DNA from: Closterium sp. NIES-65
Lineage: Eukaryota > Streptophyta > Zygnematophyceae > Desmidiales > Closteriaceae
Assembly (NCBI GenBank): GCA_948144175.1
Contig: CANXME010002010.1
Location: forward strand, 1,860,001-1,924,000
Direction: 5' to 3'
Length of the DNA: 64,000 bases
Of the stretch, positions 12,347-22,441 are shown piece after piece; positions within the stretch are counted from its first letter, which is position 1; each line of letters opens with the position of its first letter. A program made the translations under genes and the position numbers. The notes beneath the pieces are model-generated. The model worked only from the letters and a program-made list of their open reading frames with translations. It did not search any database and was not told where the DNA came from.

Positions 12347-14077
12347 GAGCAGGGGGCCGCTAGCTGACCTGAAGCAGACTTAGACGCAGCTACCTGAGGG
12401 GGCGCAGTATTCAGTGTGTACAAACTCAAGACAGGCGCTCGGGTGAACGTGGCCAGGTGCCGACCAGACCGGGAGCACGTACAGTGGGTCACACGCTGAC
12501 CTCCAGGAGTGAATTGGTCAACCCACACATCCAGGAGGTCAGCTCCACTCACCAAGTTCGTAGAGAATGAGGGGAGGTGAAGACCCGACAGTGAGCCAGA
12601 CGGAATCGCCGGACACGGCAGGACCGTGGAGGAGAGCGCAAGGACTGGGCCCCCAGAGGGGTCTGTCAGGGAGACTGCAACCGGCGGACTGAGCGGCGTG
12701 AGTATGGTGCTGTCGCGAAAGAAGGAGCGGGAAGCACCTGAGTCAAGAGTGAAGGTGTGCAAGGCCTCAGCAGGCGCAATACCAGAGAGAGCAGACTCAC
12801 GAGCCCCTAGAGTAGCTGCCTCACCAGTACCTAGAGCACCAGACTCTATACCTGGGCCAGGCGGCACACAGAGGTAACAGTCACCCTCAGCACTAATAGT
12901 CACAGCATACATGGCAGCAAGGATAGCATCATAATCAAGAGCAAAGATATCAACATTCTGCCTAAGCAGATTAGCCAAGCTAGGGAGCTCAGTAGTGTCA
13001 GGAAACTGTGCGTGCCAGACGTCAGACAGGCGACCGAAATAGCGCTGCGACGTGTGTGGCCCTCTACACGTCTCCCCACGGCGCCCGCCGGTGCGGAGAA
13101 CGTAAGTGCAGAGACCAGCACCCCCAGACCTCCCACGCCCAGCGTACCACTCACGAAGCTGCTGGGGCGGTGGGGTCTCGCTGGAACGCGACTTCTGCTG
13201 GCGCTGGCTACCGCCAAAGCCTCCACGCTGCGTAGCTCCACCCCGACCAGCACCACCGCCGCCGCCACCTCCACCGCCGCCGCTGATGCCTCCACCGCCG
13301 CTGCTGCCTCCACCGCCGCTGCCGCTGCCTCCACCACCGCTGCCGCAGCCTCCACCACCTCCACTGCCGCCACCGACGCCCCCACTCCCGCCACCACCCT
13401 TGCCTCCTCCCCCACCCACTCCGCCTCCTCCACCGCCACCACCGCCGCCCCCCGCCGTCCCCTCCACCACCCCCCTTGTCCTTGCTGCTGCGGCGCCTCC
13501 CACTAGGAGCAGACGCAACCCCGACCTTCGAAATCGGAGGGAAGCGCAGCGCAGTAGCGGGCGTCACTAGTGCGGAGGTGAGTAATGAGGTCAGCGAATG
13601 TAGCAAAGGTGGCCAAGTCAGGGAACAGGTACGGTAGCATGAGGCGTCTGAGGGTAGCGGTGGCAGGGGAGGAGTAGCGTGCTACGACAGTGTCATACAA
13701 AGACCTAGCAGTCTTGTACTGGCCAAAGTGCGCGCGCTCAACAGAAGGCAGGTGATTACGAGCAGCAAGGCGAGCAACAGCGTCACGAGTAGTCCACAGC
13801 GATCGAACTATACTGACAGCATTGGCAGCAGGTGCAGCAGAGGCTCCAGACGTGAGATAAAAAAGCGAGACTCCGTCCTAGAATTGCACTGAAGAAACAG
13901 TTGCAGATCATCTACCAGACCATTGAAGTCAACTGCACGACCCTTAGCATCGAAGGTAAGAACCGTAGGGCTAGCCATGGCGGTAGTAGCAGCAGTGGCA
14001 AAAGTAGCAGCAGTAGCAGCGCGGGCAAGATAGCGCGGCTCAGTAGGGCAGTGCGGCGCGGCTCGGTAGGGCGGCAC
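12229..14077 (-). pseudogene. E3 gag and protease remnant
   Basis: The gag N-terminus is MASPTVLTFDAKGRAVDF near 13960. A second block (13700-13503) reads YDTVVARYSSPA and LMLPYLFPDLATFATFADL and is followed by a deletion of roughly 100 codons relative to E4. The ORF 13518-12229 then has a long Gly-rich stretch, a TPPPQQLREWYAGRG motif, a Cys/His segment, DYDAILAAMYA, and the protease site FTLDSGASRSFF near 12750. Pre-integrase sequence LYLPSFSTNLVSGADL-like follows. Gag would coat the RNA and build the particle. The copy is broken by frame changes. Confidence 0.82.
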
Positions 14078-14662
14078 GGCTAGGCTGGGTGGCGCGGCTC
14101 GGCCGGCAGGCGGGTGCGGGTAGGGCAGGTGCGTGGGTAGCGCGCGTAGGGTAGGTGCTCACCAGGGGCGGGCAGGACGTGCGCGACGGCGGGGCCGCGA
14201 CGGCGGCGACGGCGGCGGCTGCGACGGTGGGCCGCAACGGCAGCTGCAGGCGCGACGGCGGCGACGGCAGGGCCGCGTCAGCGGCTGCAGGTCAGGGCTT
14301 TGACAGCGGCTACAGGCGCTCGACGGGCGAGCAGGGCAGGGCCGCGACAGCGGGTAGGGCAGGGCCGCGACGGACGTGTAGGGTAGGGCCGCGACGGGCA
14401 GTAGGGCAGGGCAGGCACGCGACGGCGGCTGTAGGTAGGGCAGGCGCGCGACGGCGCGGGTAGGGCGGGGGCGTAAGCGCGCGCAGGGCAGGGCCGCGAC
14501 GGGCGGCAAGGTCAGGGCCGAGACGGGCTGTTAGGGCATTGCCGCTACAGGCGGCAGTAGGGCAGGGCGCAGGTGAGGCAGGCGCGAGAGCGCGCTTCGG
14601 GCGGGGTAGGAAAAAAAAAATCGTGGAGGGCCCTAAAAAATAGTTCCCACTAGGGAAACTTC
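14078..14662 (-). other. E3 leader: GC-rich repeats, GGGCCC, T-run, GCGCGC core
   Basis: Between the PBS position and gag lie a hairpin-like GTTCCC/GGGAA pair (14643-14659), GGGCCC (14628-14633), a 10-base A run on the plus strand (T-run in the transcript) and an AGCGCGCT palindrome (14589-14596). About 500 bp of degenerate GC-rich repeats follow (GGGCAGGGCCGCGACGG-type). No coding sequence is supported. Confidence 0.65.
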
Positions 14663-14672
14663 TCAGAAACCT

Positions 14673-14801
14673 TGTGAAAGTAAAACGAGAAATGATTGCG
14701 TTGAACAGCATGAGGAGTACAAGTAGGAAACCCCAAAGTTTTGTACCCCATATGAACTACCCCACTACAGCCTACACAAACTATAGCATATAAGTTTGAC
14801 A
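14673..14801 (-). repeat. E3 5' LTR (129 bp)
   Basis: On the minus strand it starts TGTCAAACTTATATG and ends TTTCACA, with the blocks GTAGTGGGGTAG, GGGGTACA and CCTACTTGTACT. The PBS position next to it reads AGGTTTCTGAG where E4 and E5 have TGGTAT, so the primer site is probably mutated. Bases 14802-14806 (TGACA) would be the target duplication, but the other end is missing. Confidence 0.82.
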
Positions 14802-15094
14802 TGACATTCCAACCTTGCATTTACTGGTACAACTACTGAGCAAATAATGAAGCCTAGCACTAATATCGCAAAGGCTAGCTACGTCAAGGTCGCGGCGTCA
14901 CGAGAGGTCGGGAGCATGTTCGGGGTTGGGAAACCTGAAGGCGACGCGAAGGTGGTTCGGAGGGCGAGGCCATCGAGGTGAGCCTGAATTCTGAATGTTG
15001 AAGTTGTTCGCGTACAGTGTGACTCGATAAGGAATTATGGTTGCTTTCGAGCATAACTTTCTTTGGAACTCTGCCTTCTGTGGTAGACATTTCC
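14802..15094. other. Short spacer between E3 and E4
   Basis: About 290 bp without coding signal or element similarity that I can see. It is probably host sequence left between two insertions. Its right limit is set where minus-strand E4 linker repeats begin, near 15095. Confidence 0.5.
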
Positions 15095-15706
15095 CGATCC
15101 AGTTACAGCAGCTCCAGCTCCAGCAGGACCACCGGAAGACTCAGCAGCTCCAGCTCCAGCACCTTCAGCAGCACCTACTCCAGCAGCACCGCCAGCTCCA
15201 GCACCGCCAGCAGCTCCAGCACCGCCAGCAGCTCCAGCACCAGGAGCACCACCAGGCCCAGCAGCTCCAGTACCTCCAGTACGAGCACCTTCTGGACCCG
15301 TGGCGCCAGCACCCCCAGCATCCGTAGAACCTCCAGCTCCGGCAGCACCACCAGCTCCAGCAGCACGGCTCCAGCGCCGAGCAAACCACTCGCGCAGCTC
15401 CTGTGGAGAGGGTAGCTCCCGCCAGGACGAACCACCTGAAGAACCTCCAGGCCCAGCACCGCCAGACTCCACACGAGCAGGCCCAGCACCCTCAGGCTCC
15501 GCACCCCCAGACTCAGCAACCCCAGGCTCAGCACCCCCAGGCTCAGCACCCCCAGACTCAGCACCCCCAGACCCAGCACCCCTAGGCTCCGCACGCTCGG
15601 GCTCAACACCCCCAGACCCGGCACCCGCAGGCTCAGCACCCCTAGCAGCACCAGAGTCAACAGCTACCTCGACTGCGTCTACCTGGGACACACCTGAGGG
15701 GGCAGG
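15095..15706 (-). pseudogene. E4 INT-RT linker fragment
   Basis: The minus strand reads PSGVSQVDAVEVAVDSGA, then GAEPGGAEPGVAESGGAEP repeats, one SPQELREWFARRW motif and Gly/Ala repeats ending near GAGAAVTGSGNV. No RT sequence follows; the similarity to the other copies stops near 15095. Confidence 0.75.
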
Positions 15707-15934
15707 TGTCAGAATACTGTTATAACTGCATGTAGTTCTAGTGTAGTGTAGTTCTATATTTGTACTTTCTTGGTGGTGCACCCTTTCCTGAACTATATCT
15801 TGGACCTCTTTCTCATATTGAACCATTCATTTCTCCTCTCTCTTGGTACAAACCACTCGACTTCTCCTTGGCCTAGGCTACTAAGCCTAGGCCCCCACTT
15901 AACTCTCAACTACCTCTTAAGCTCTTATTCAACA
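15707..15934 (+). repeat. NE-A left LTR (228 bp)
   Basis: Terminal TGTCAGAATA and CAACA. It differs from the right LTR at one position (GGACCTC versus GTACCTC). It contains the near-palindrome GCCTAGGCTACTAAGCCTAGGC, whose central part also occurs in the NE-B LTR. Confidence 0.93.
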
Positions 15935-16749
15935 TGGTATCAGAGCGAGTTACGTCCTGGCCTGTGGGCCCGCCTCACGCTTCCGCTACTATTTTTCCGG
16001 TCGCGCGCCTTGGGCGCGTGACGATTTTCGTTCTGTCCCGCGCCCGGGTGGCGCGTAACGTTTTTTCTGCCCGTCGCGGACCCGCCCCTGGCGCCCGCGA
16101 CGGTGCCCTGAGCCGTCGCGGACCCGCCCCTGGCGCCCACGACGGTTCCCTGAGCCGTCGCGGACCCGCCCCTGGCGCCCGCCACGGTTCCCTGAGCCGT
16201 CGCGGACCCGCCCCTGGCGCCCACGACGGTTCCCTGAGCCGTCACGGACCCGCCCCTGGCGCCCGCCACGGTTCCCTGAGCCGTCGCGGACCCGCCCCTG
16301 GCGCCTGCGACGGTTCCCTGAGCTGCCGCGGACCCGCCCCTGGCGCCCGCGACGGTTCCCTGAGCCGCCGCGGACCCGCCCCTGGCGCCCGCGACGGTTC
16401 CCTGAGCCGCCGTGGACCCGCCCCTGGCGCCCGCGACGGTTCCCTGAGCCGCCGCAGACCCGCCCCTGGCGCCCGCGACGGTGTCTTGAGTCGCCGCGGA
16501 CCCGCCCCTGGCGCCCGCGGCGGTGCCACTGCACCACCCAGCGCCTGCCCTTGGAGCAGCCGCCCCCGCTCCTCCACTCGGTGCAGCCGCCTCTGCCTCA
16601 CCCCGCGCCTGCACTCGCTGCAGCCGCCCCTGACCTACCCGCGCCGACCCTCTGTAGCCGCTCTGCGGCTTTCTCCTTGCCCACCCCCTCCTCCTTCGTC
16701 TTCCTGCAGCCGTGGGGGGGAGGGCATGGGGGTGGCGGGTGTGGGGTGA
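15934..16749 (+). CDS. NE-A repeat ORF, 271 aa, function unknown
   Basis: An uninterrupted frame begins MVSERVTSWPVGPPH, passes through about ten copies of a 14-residue unit (RRGPAPGARDGSLS; 42 bp each, about 16070-16525), and ends with SCSRGGEGMGVAGVG. The unit length is a multiple of three, so copy-number change keeps the frame. NE-B has a related reading frame with similar start (FPVARLGRVAIF) and similar end (CSRGEEGMGVAGVG). It resembles no retroelement enzyme or gag that I recognise. It could be a small protein, or leader RNA that happens to be open because it is GC-rich. Coding status is unproven. Confidence 0.4.
   Translation: MVSERVTSWPVGPPHASATIFPVARLGRVTIFVLSRARVARNVFSARRGPAPGARDGALSRRGPAPGAHDGSLSRRGPAPGARHGSLSRRGPAPGAHDGSLSRHGPAPGARHGSLSRRGPAPGACDGSLSCRGPAPGARDGSLSRRGPAPGARDGSLSRRGPAPGARDGSLSRRRPAPGARDGVLSRRGPAPGARGGATAPPSACPWSSRPRSSTRCSRLCLTPRLHSLQPPLTYPRRPSVAALRLSPCPPPPPSSSCSRGGEGMGVAGVG
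15935..15946 (+). other. NE-A primer-binding site
   Basis: TGGTATCAGAGC directly follows the LTR CA. This is the usual initiator tRNA-Met 3'-end complement of plant copia elements. The ATG at 15934 straddles the LTR/PBS boundary and opens the NE-A ORF. Confidence 0.88.
16070..16525 (+). repeat. 42-bp tandem repeats inside NE-A
   Basis: The unit CGTCGCGGACCCGCCCCTGG plus GCGCCCGCGACGGTTCCCTGAGC occurs about ten times with few substitutions. It is GC-rich and partly self-complementary (CGTCGCGG with CCGCGACG). NE-B lacks this array, so it expanded after the two separated. Confidence 0.9.
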
Positions 16750-16997
16750 TGGGTGGTGTGTTTCCCTTCCCCTCCTCCTTTCGTTCCCACTACTGCAGCT
16801 GCTGCTGGGGGGGAGGGTGTGAGGGTGTGGGGGAGCCCGGGGAGTGGCATTGGGGTGGCGGATGTGAGACAAACCAGCCCCCCCCCCCCTTTGCTGCCTG
16901 TACCTGCTCTGCTGCCTTGCGCTGTTTCTCTGTCTGTGGTGTACCCCTGCAGGTTGTGTCCTGCACTTCACTATTCCTGCATGCAGTTACGGGGGGA

Positions 16998-17225
16998 TGT
17001 CAGAATACTGTTATAACTGCATGTAGTTCTAGTGTAGTGTAGTTCTATATTTGTACTTTCTTGGTGGTGCACCCTTTCCTGAACTATATCTTGTACCTCT
17101 TTCTCATATTGAACCATTCATTTCTCCTCTCTCTTGGTACAAACCACTCGACTTCTCCTTGGCCTAGGCTACTAAGCCTAGGCCCCCACTTAACTCTCAA
17201 CTACCTCTTAAGCTCTTATTCAACA
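16998..17225 (+). repeat. NE-A right LTR (228 bp)
   Basis: It starts TGTCAGAATACTG at 16998 and ends TTCAACA at 17225, followed by the GCAGG target duplication. Apart from one base it matches the left LTR. Confidence 0.93.
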
Positions 17226-17747
17226 GCAGGACCCTGAGGGGGGAAGGGGTCTACCGGGGGGGGGAACTGGCGCGAGGAAGAGCGGCGGGGGGGGAGGGGT
17301 ACAGTGCGGTAGGGGAAGAGACGGTAGTAAGGAACTGACTCGTCAAACGTGACGTCCTGGGAGGACAGAACACGGCGCGAGGTGGGGTGGTAAAACTGCC
17401 AACCAGGCGCGTCAGGGGGGAAGCCAAGGAAGACGCAAGGAACAGCACAGGGGGACAGCTAGTCCGCAGACAAGTCGCGGACAAAAGCTTGAGATCCCCA
17501 GACACGGAACGCAAACGCATCGCCAACCTTCCCCGTCCACCGCAGAGTAGGGGAGGTCTCCGGCAAGGAGACCCGGGGCTGAAGGTTGATCTGCGCGCCG
17601 CGTATCGAACTGCGAACGGCCGCAGAAAATGGGGAGCAGCCGCATGGATCATGGACGTACGAGCGACGTCCATGACTATGCCAATGCGGCGCTCAGCAAT
17701 CCCATTCTGTTGTGGAGAGGCCGGAAGCGTGAACATCTGGCGGATGC

Positions 17748-18000
17748 TGTCGAAATGAACAAGAGTTTAACTAAGTTTGACTAGGGCCTAGGCTTAGGAG
17801 CCTAGGCCCGAGATTAGATGTCGAGTGGATCTTGCCTATGGTGAGGTTCGAGTGAGTTGAGGAGAAATGATGAAGAGTGGTTTCACTATAGGTTTCGAAG
17901 TACATATAGCAAAGGAAACAAATAAGGTGCACCACCAAACAAAGTTTAAATAACTTCACTAACTACAGCTACAAGTAGTTACATAATATAAGTTCTGACA
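17748..18000 (-). repeat. NE-B 3' LTR (253 bp)
   Basis: Minus strand TGTCAGAACTTATATT to TTTCGACA. It shares the TTTGGTGGTGCACC block and the CCTAGGCTCCTAAGCCTAGG near-palindrome with the partner LTR and, in diverged form, with NE-A. Confidence 0.92.
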
Positions 18001-18117
18001 CTCCCCCATAACTGCCTGCAGCAGAAGTTTGTGCAGAATACAACCTGCAGGTGTACACATGCAAAACAATAACAAACAAGCAACAGCAGGAATTGCAGGC
18101 GGGCTGACACTAACTGG

Positions 18118-18771
18118 TCACCCCCTCCATCTCCTCACCCTCCTCCTTCCCCTCCCCCACACTGCTGCAGGAGCAGCAGAGAAGGGGGGGAAGAGAGGAG
18201 AGGTGGAGGGACGCCTGCTGGTTGCTTCACACCCGCCACCCCGGTGCCACTCCCCCTGCTCCCCCACACCCTCACACCCTCCCCCCCAGCGGCAGCTGCA
18301 GCAGTGGGAATGAAAGGAGGAGGAGGGGAAGGGAAGGAGACGACCCAACACTCCAACACCCGCCACCCCCATACCCTCCTCCCCACGGCTGCAGGGAGAC
18401 AAAGGAAGAGGGGGTGGGCGGGAAGAAAGCTGCAGAGCGGCTAAACTGTGTCGGCGCTGATAGGTCAGGGGCGGCTGCAGGGAGAGCTGGCGCGGAGAGG
18501 CCCGTCGCGTGCCACGGGGCGCACGACGGGTAAGTTTAAGTTTAAGGGCCCGATCGTGTGCCTCAGGGCGCACGACGAGCAGGGCACCGTCGCGTGCCAC
18601 CGGGCGCACGACGGGAAGGTTTAGGGCACCGTCGCGTGCCACGGGGCGTGCGACGGGCAGATAAGGAGTCACACGCCAACCAGGGGCGGGACAAGGGAAA
18701 ATCGCCACGCGCCCTAGGCGCGCGACCGGAAAAGCGTAGCAGCGGAAGCATGAGGCGGGCCCACAGGCCAA
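18118..18771 (-). CDS. NE-B reading frame related to the NE-A ORF, 217 aa
   Basis: It opens MACGPASCFRCYAFPVARLG and contains LQPPLTYQRRHSLAALQLS and CSRGEEGMGVAGVG, which align with the NE-A ORF end. The start relative to NE-A is out of register, so at least one of the two has shifted. No known domain. Kept as a weak candidate because two diverged copies retain the same segment open. Confidence 0.3.
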   Translation of the reverse strand: MACGPASCFRCYAFPVARLGRVAIFPCPAPGWRVTPYLPVARPVARDGALNLPVVRPVARDGALLVVRPEAHDRALKLKLTRRAPRGTRRASPRQLSLQPPLTYQRRHSLAALQLSSRPPPLPLSPCSRGEEGMGVAGVGVLGRLLPFPSSSFHSHCCSCRWGGGCEGVGEQGEWHRGGGCEATSRRPSTSPLFPPFSAAPAAVWGRGRRRVRRWRG

Positions 18772-18793
18772 GTCGTAACGCGCTCTGCTACCA

Positions 18794-19046
18794 TGTCGAA
18801 ATGAACGAGAGTTTAACTAAGTTTGACTAGGGCCTAGGCTTAGGAGCCTAGGCCCGAGATTAGATGTCGAGTGGATCTTGCCTAGGGTGAGGTTCGAGTG
18901 AGTTGAGGAGAAATGATGAAGAGTGGTTTCACTATAGGTTTCGAAGTACATATAGCAAAGGAAACAAATAAGGTGCACCACCAAACAAAGTTTAAATAAC
19001 TACACTAACTACAGCTACAGGCAGTTACATAATCTAAGTTTTGACA
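18794..19046 (-). repeat. NE-B 5' LTR (253 bp)
   Basis: Minus strand TGTCAAAACTTAGATT to TTTCGACA, followed by PBS TGGTAGCAGAGC at 18782-18793. Confidence 0.92.
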
Positions 19047-20214
19047 GATGCCTCGGGCACGACAGAAGGCTCGCAGAAGGTCGAAGGAAAACTCTCCACC
19101 TCTGTCGGAGTGCAGACGCAGAACAGGAAAGTCCGAGCCGAAAGTGTCTCTGAGCTGAAGACCGGCAGCGCGGATCCAGTCGATCAACACCTCAGTGACC
19201 TCACCCTTGCTGCGCAAGGGGAAGACTGTGGTGTAACGCGAGTAATCGTCAACCACCAGCAGGAAGTAACGCTCGTGACCCTGTCCACGGACGCGGGCTG
19301 GGCCTCACACGTCAATGTGGAGAGTCTGCAGCGGAGCCTCTGTCGGAGGAAACTCGAAGGAGTGAGGAGCGGGGCGCTGCCGCCCCTCGACGCAGGGAAC
19401 GCAGGTAGGGGCAGGCGAGGACACGAGACAAGACCAGAGACCAGAGACCTGGGACACGGACACGGGAGGAAGGGGAGGGAGGGACCTGGGGAGACCAGAG
19501 ACAAGGACACGGGAGGCCATGCCTCGGAGACGAGGCAGGGAGGGGTGATCAAGGCGGTGGTGCCAGAGGAGAGTCTGGTGGGACATGAGACGACACGAGC
19601 AAGGGGCAGACTCAGGACCGGACCTGGACGCTGCAGCAAACCGACACAGCTACCTGACCAGACATAGGAACCAGAGGAGACTCGGTAATCAGTGTGTACA
19701 GGCTCGACCAGGGCTGACGGGTAAACGTGGCCAAGTGTCGGCCCATCCGAGCACACGTACTGTGGGTTACTCGCTGACTCGCAGGAGTGAACTGGTCAAC
19801 CCCCCAATCCTCTAGGTCAGCACCACTCACCAAGTTCGTAGAGAACGAGGGGAGGTAAAGACCTGACAGGGTGCCAGAAGGGGCCGCCGAACACGGTAGG
19901 AGAGTGGAGAAGTGGGCAAGGACAGGACCCCCAGAGGGGTCTGCCAGGGAGACTGCAACCGGCCGACTAAGCGGCGTGAGTGTGGTGCGGTCTCGAAAGA
20001 AGGAGCGGGAAGCACCCGAGTGAAGGGTGAAGGTGTGCAAAACCTGAGCCGATGTGGTACCTGAGAGAGCAGACTCACCAGCACTTGGAGCAGCAGACTC
20101 ACCAGCACCTGGAGCAGTAGACTCACTAGCACCTAGAACAGCAGCCTCAATGCTCGGGTCAGGCAGAACACACAGGTAACAGTCCCCCTCATCACTAGTA
20201 GACACAACATACAT

Positions 20215-21560
20215 GGCAGCAAGAATCGCATCATAATCAAGATCAAAAATAGCAACCCCCGACCTAAGCAGCTCGCCCCTGCGAGGGATCTCAGTGGCGT
20301 TAGGGAACTGGAGACGCCAGGCGTCCGTCAGGCGGCTGAAGCAGAGCTGGGTGGCGTGCGGGGCGCCGCACGGCTCACCAGTGCGGTCGCCGGTACGCAG
20401 GACGTAGGCACAGGGATCAGCACCCCCACCCCGCTGAAGCGCAGCGTACCACTCACGAAACTGCTAGGGGGGCGGGGTCTCACGAGCGCACTGCTGCTGC
20501 TGGCGTTGACCACCACCGAAGCCTCCCCGCTGCACAGAGCCGCCCCGACCAGCTCCACCGCCGCTGCCGCCACCGCCGCCTCCTCCACTCCCACTGCCAC
20601 CGCCGCCGCCGCATCTGCCTCCACCGCCCCCTCCGCCTCCACCGCCGCCACCGAAGCCCCTACCCCCGCCACCACTCCCACCGCCACCCCCACCCCCTCC
20701 GCCACCTCCACCGCCACCTCCACCGCCCCCGCCAGCTCCTCCAGCGCCCTTGCCCCCCTTGCGCTTGCCGTTGCGGCGTCTCCCGCTAGGGGCAGACGCA
20801 GCATCGACCGAGTCGGGGCCAACGAGGTCGATAGCAGCAGCAGTGGCAACAGAGGGCAAAAGGGGAATGGGGGAGCACCCCTCAAAGAAGGGGGCACGAG
20901 GGTCACCACGAGAGGCTCCTACAGCGATTATACTCTTCTCAGCTGCAAGGAGGCGCTCCTCGAGGAGGTCAACGGTGAGTGTGGTGGGGCAAACAGAGAG
21001 GAAGTGGTCCCTGACCGAGTGAAGGTAGTCAGGGAGCCGGGTGACTAGGTAGTAGAGGGTGATGTACATGGGGGGGGGGGGGTTCTTGGCGCATAACTCA
21101 GCAGGAAGCGCAGCGCGGTAGCGGGTGTCACTAGTGCGGAGGTGCGTAATGAGGTCAGCGACTGTGGCAAAGGCAGCGAGGTCAGGGAACAGGTACGGCA
21201 GCATGAGGCGGCTAAGGGCAGCCATGGCAGGGGAGGAGTAGTGTGCAACTACAACGTCGTACAGGGTCTTAGCACTCTTGTACTGACTAAAGTGCGCGCG
21301 CTCAGTGGATGGTAGGTGACTACGTACAGCAAGGCGGGCAGCAGCATCGCGCGTGGTCCACTATGAGCGAACAGTACTGTCAGCATCGGCAGCAGGGGCA
21401 GCAGAGGCACCAGACGTGAGATCGAACAGTGAGATACCGTCCTTGCTATCGCACTGCAAGAAAAGCTGCATATCATCGATCAAGACCTCAAATTCGACAG
21501 CCCGACCCTCAGCATCGAAGGTAAGCAAACTAGGACTGCAGCAGCAGCAACCTAGCAGCA
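20215..21560 (-). pseudogene. E4 gag
   Basis: The ORF covers LLTFDAEGRAVEFEVLIDD, LFLQCDSKDGISLF, then (21225-20464) LMLPYLFPDLAAFATVADL, ITHLRTSDTRYRAALPAEL, RLPDYLHSVRDHFLSV, LLEERLLAAEKSIIAVGA, a basic GRRRNGKRKGGKG stretch and a long poly-Gly region. The alpha-helical pattern agrees with UBN2-type copia gag. In-frame stops lie near 21361 and in the PPP*QFREWYAAL motif at 20464. A Cys/His knuckle-like segment (CAYVLRTGDRTGEPCGAPH) follows. It is the best guide to what gag looked like before deletion in E3 and E5. Confidence 0.8.
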
Positions 21561-21699
21561 GTAGTAGCAGCATGACTAGGCAAGGCGGCTCGGCTCGGCA
21601 GGGCGGCTCGGCTCGGCAGGGCGATGCGGCTCGACTGCAGTGCGGCGCGGCGCGGCTCGTGCGCTTACCTGAGGCGGGTGGGTAGGGTGGCCGGGGCTG

Positions 21700-22248
21700 A
21701 AGGGGCAAATCCGGGGTGCGCCGGCAGGGTCGGGGCCGCAGCTGGGCAGCAGGGCAGGGCCGGGGCAGGAGTGACGGCAGCGGTGGCGGCGGCGCGCCAC
21801 ACCGCTGGTGGCAGGCTCGGCGGCGGCTGCAGGGACAGCAGCTGCTGCAGGGCTCCTCGGCGGCTGCTGCAGGTGGAGGCCGCGACCGGCGAGAGGGGCA
21901 GGGCGGGGCCGTAGCAGCGAGACGGCGCCCGGAGGGGAGGAGGGCCGCGCCAAAGGCAGGGCGGGGCCGCTACAGGCAACGGGGCGAGGCCGGGGCGAGG
22001 TCGCGACGGGGCTGCAAAGGGGAGGGGGCGCGAAGGGGTTGTGATGGGGCCGGGGCGAGGTCACGAAGTGGCCGCGGAGGGGCCGCGACGGGGCCGGGGC
22101 GGGGCCGCGAAGGGGCCGCGTAAGGGGCCGCGTAAGAGGCCGCGTATGTGGGGGGGGGCGAAGGGGCCGCTAAGGGGCCGCGTATGGGGCCGTGTAAGGG
22201 CCGCTATGGGGCCGCGTAAAAGGGAGGGGGCGCGTAAGGGGCCGCAAA

Positions 22249-22282
<34 letters not shown>

Positions 22283-22430
22283 CGCGACGGGCCTAAGGAG
22301 CAGGGCAGGCCGCTAAGGGCCGCGAAAGTTTAGGGCAGGGCAGGTCGCGAAGCGCGCTTCGGGCAGGTGAGGGAAAAAAAAAAAAACAATGGTGGGCCCT
22401 TAGGAAGAAAACGGTCCTACTAAGGAACGC
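21700..22430 (-). other. E4 leader: hairpin, GGGCCC, T-run, palindrome, GC repeats
   Basis: Just inside the PBS are GTTCCT-TAGT-AGGACC (22413-22428, one mismatch), GGGCCC (22394-22399), a 13-base T-run in the transcript and the 14-nt palindrome CGAAGCGCGCTTCG (22348-22361). Then follows about 600 bp of purine-rich, GC-rich degenerate repeats on the plus strand (GGGGCCGCGTAAGGGGCC-type), including a run of 34 G at 22249-22282. Confidence 0.7.
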
Positions 22431-22441
22431 GCTCTATACCA

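Larger units (their letters stand above)
10193..14801 (-). mobile_element. E3: Ty1/copia element, 3' truncated
   Basis: Read on the minus strand: 5' LTR (14673-14801), altered PBS, GC-rich leader, gag, protease, integrase and part of the linker. It stops at 10193 where the E2 LTR ends. RT, RNase H and 3' LTR are not present here; if E1/E2 inserted into E3, the rest would lie before base 1. Gag carries an internal deletion, joining AALP to a region near SGRRR. Confidence 0.9.
15707..17225 (+). mobile_element. NE-A: non-autonomous LTR element (1519 bp) nested in E4
   Basis: Two 228-bp LTRs (15707-15934 and 16998-17225) both start TGTCAGAATACTG and end TTATTCAACA; I count one difference (G/T). 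Flanking GCAGG at 15702-15706 and 17226-17230 is an exact 5-bp target duplication. PBS TGGTATCAGAGC follows the left LTR, and a GGGGGGA purine tract precedes the right LTR. The 1063-bp interior has no gag, protease, integrase or RT. It has one ORF made largely of 42-bp repeats. Size and content resemble TRIM/SMART-class or small LARD elements. NE-B is a diverged relative in the opposite orientation. Confidence 0.95.
17748..19046 (-). mobile_element. NE-B: non-autonomous LTR element (1299 bp) nested in E4 integrase
   Basis: On the minus strand a 253-bp 5' LTR (18794-19046) and a 253-bp 3' LTR (17748-18000) bracket a 793-bp interior. GATGC at 17743-17747 and 19047-19051 is an exact 5-bp target duplication. 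The PBS TGGTAGCAGAGC is 18782-18793 and a GGGGGA tract precedes the 3' LTR. I count about seven LTR differences, so it is older than NE-A. The internal leader is close to NE-A (GGCCTGTGGGCCCGCCTCA, CCGGTCGCGCGCC), as is the 3' interior (CTGCAGCTGC, GAGGGTGTGAGGGTGTGGGG). No gag or pol. Confidence 0.94.
17231..20214 (-). pseudogene. E4 protease and integrase, split by NE-B
   Basis: The protease motif reads FTLHSGASRSFF near 20030: the catalytic Asp is replaced by His. The pre-integrase zinc region has HHRLDHPSLPRL. A stop follows HIDV near 19305. The integrase reads VVDDYSRYTTVFPLRSKGEV and LHSDRGGEFSFDLLRAF up to the NE-B insertion at 19046. Beyond it, from 17736, come FTLPASPQQNGIAERRIG, VMDVARTSMIHAAAPH and then frame-shifted C-terminal integrase. 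This feature includes the inserted NE-B DNA. Confidence 0.85.

Noticed and set aside
16070..16525. 42-bp repeats as a CRISPR-like array
   Set aside because: The units are contiguous without variable spacers and lie inside a eukaryotic LTR element.
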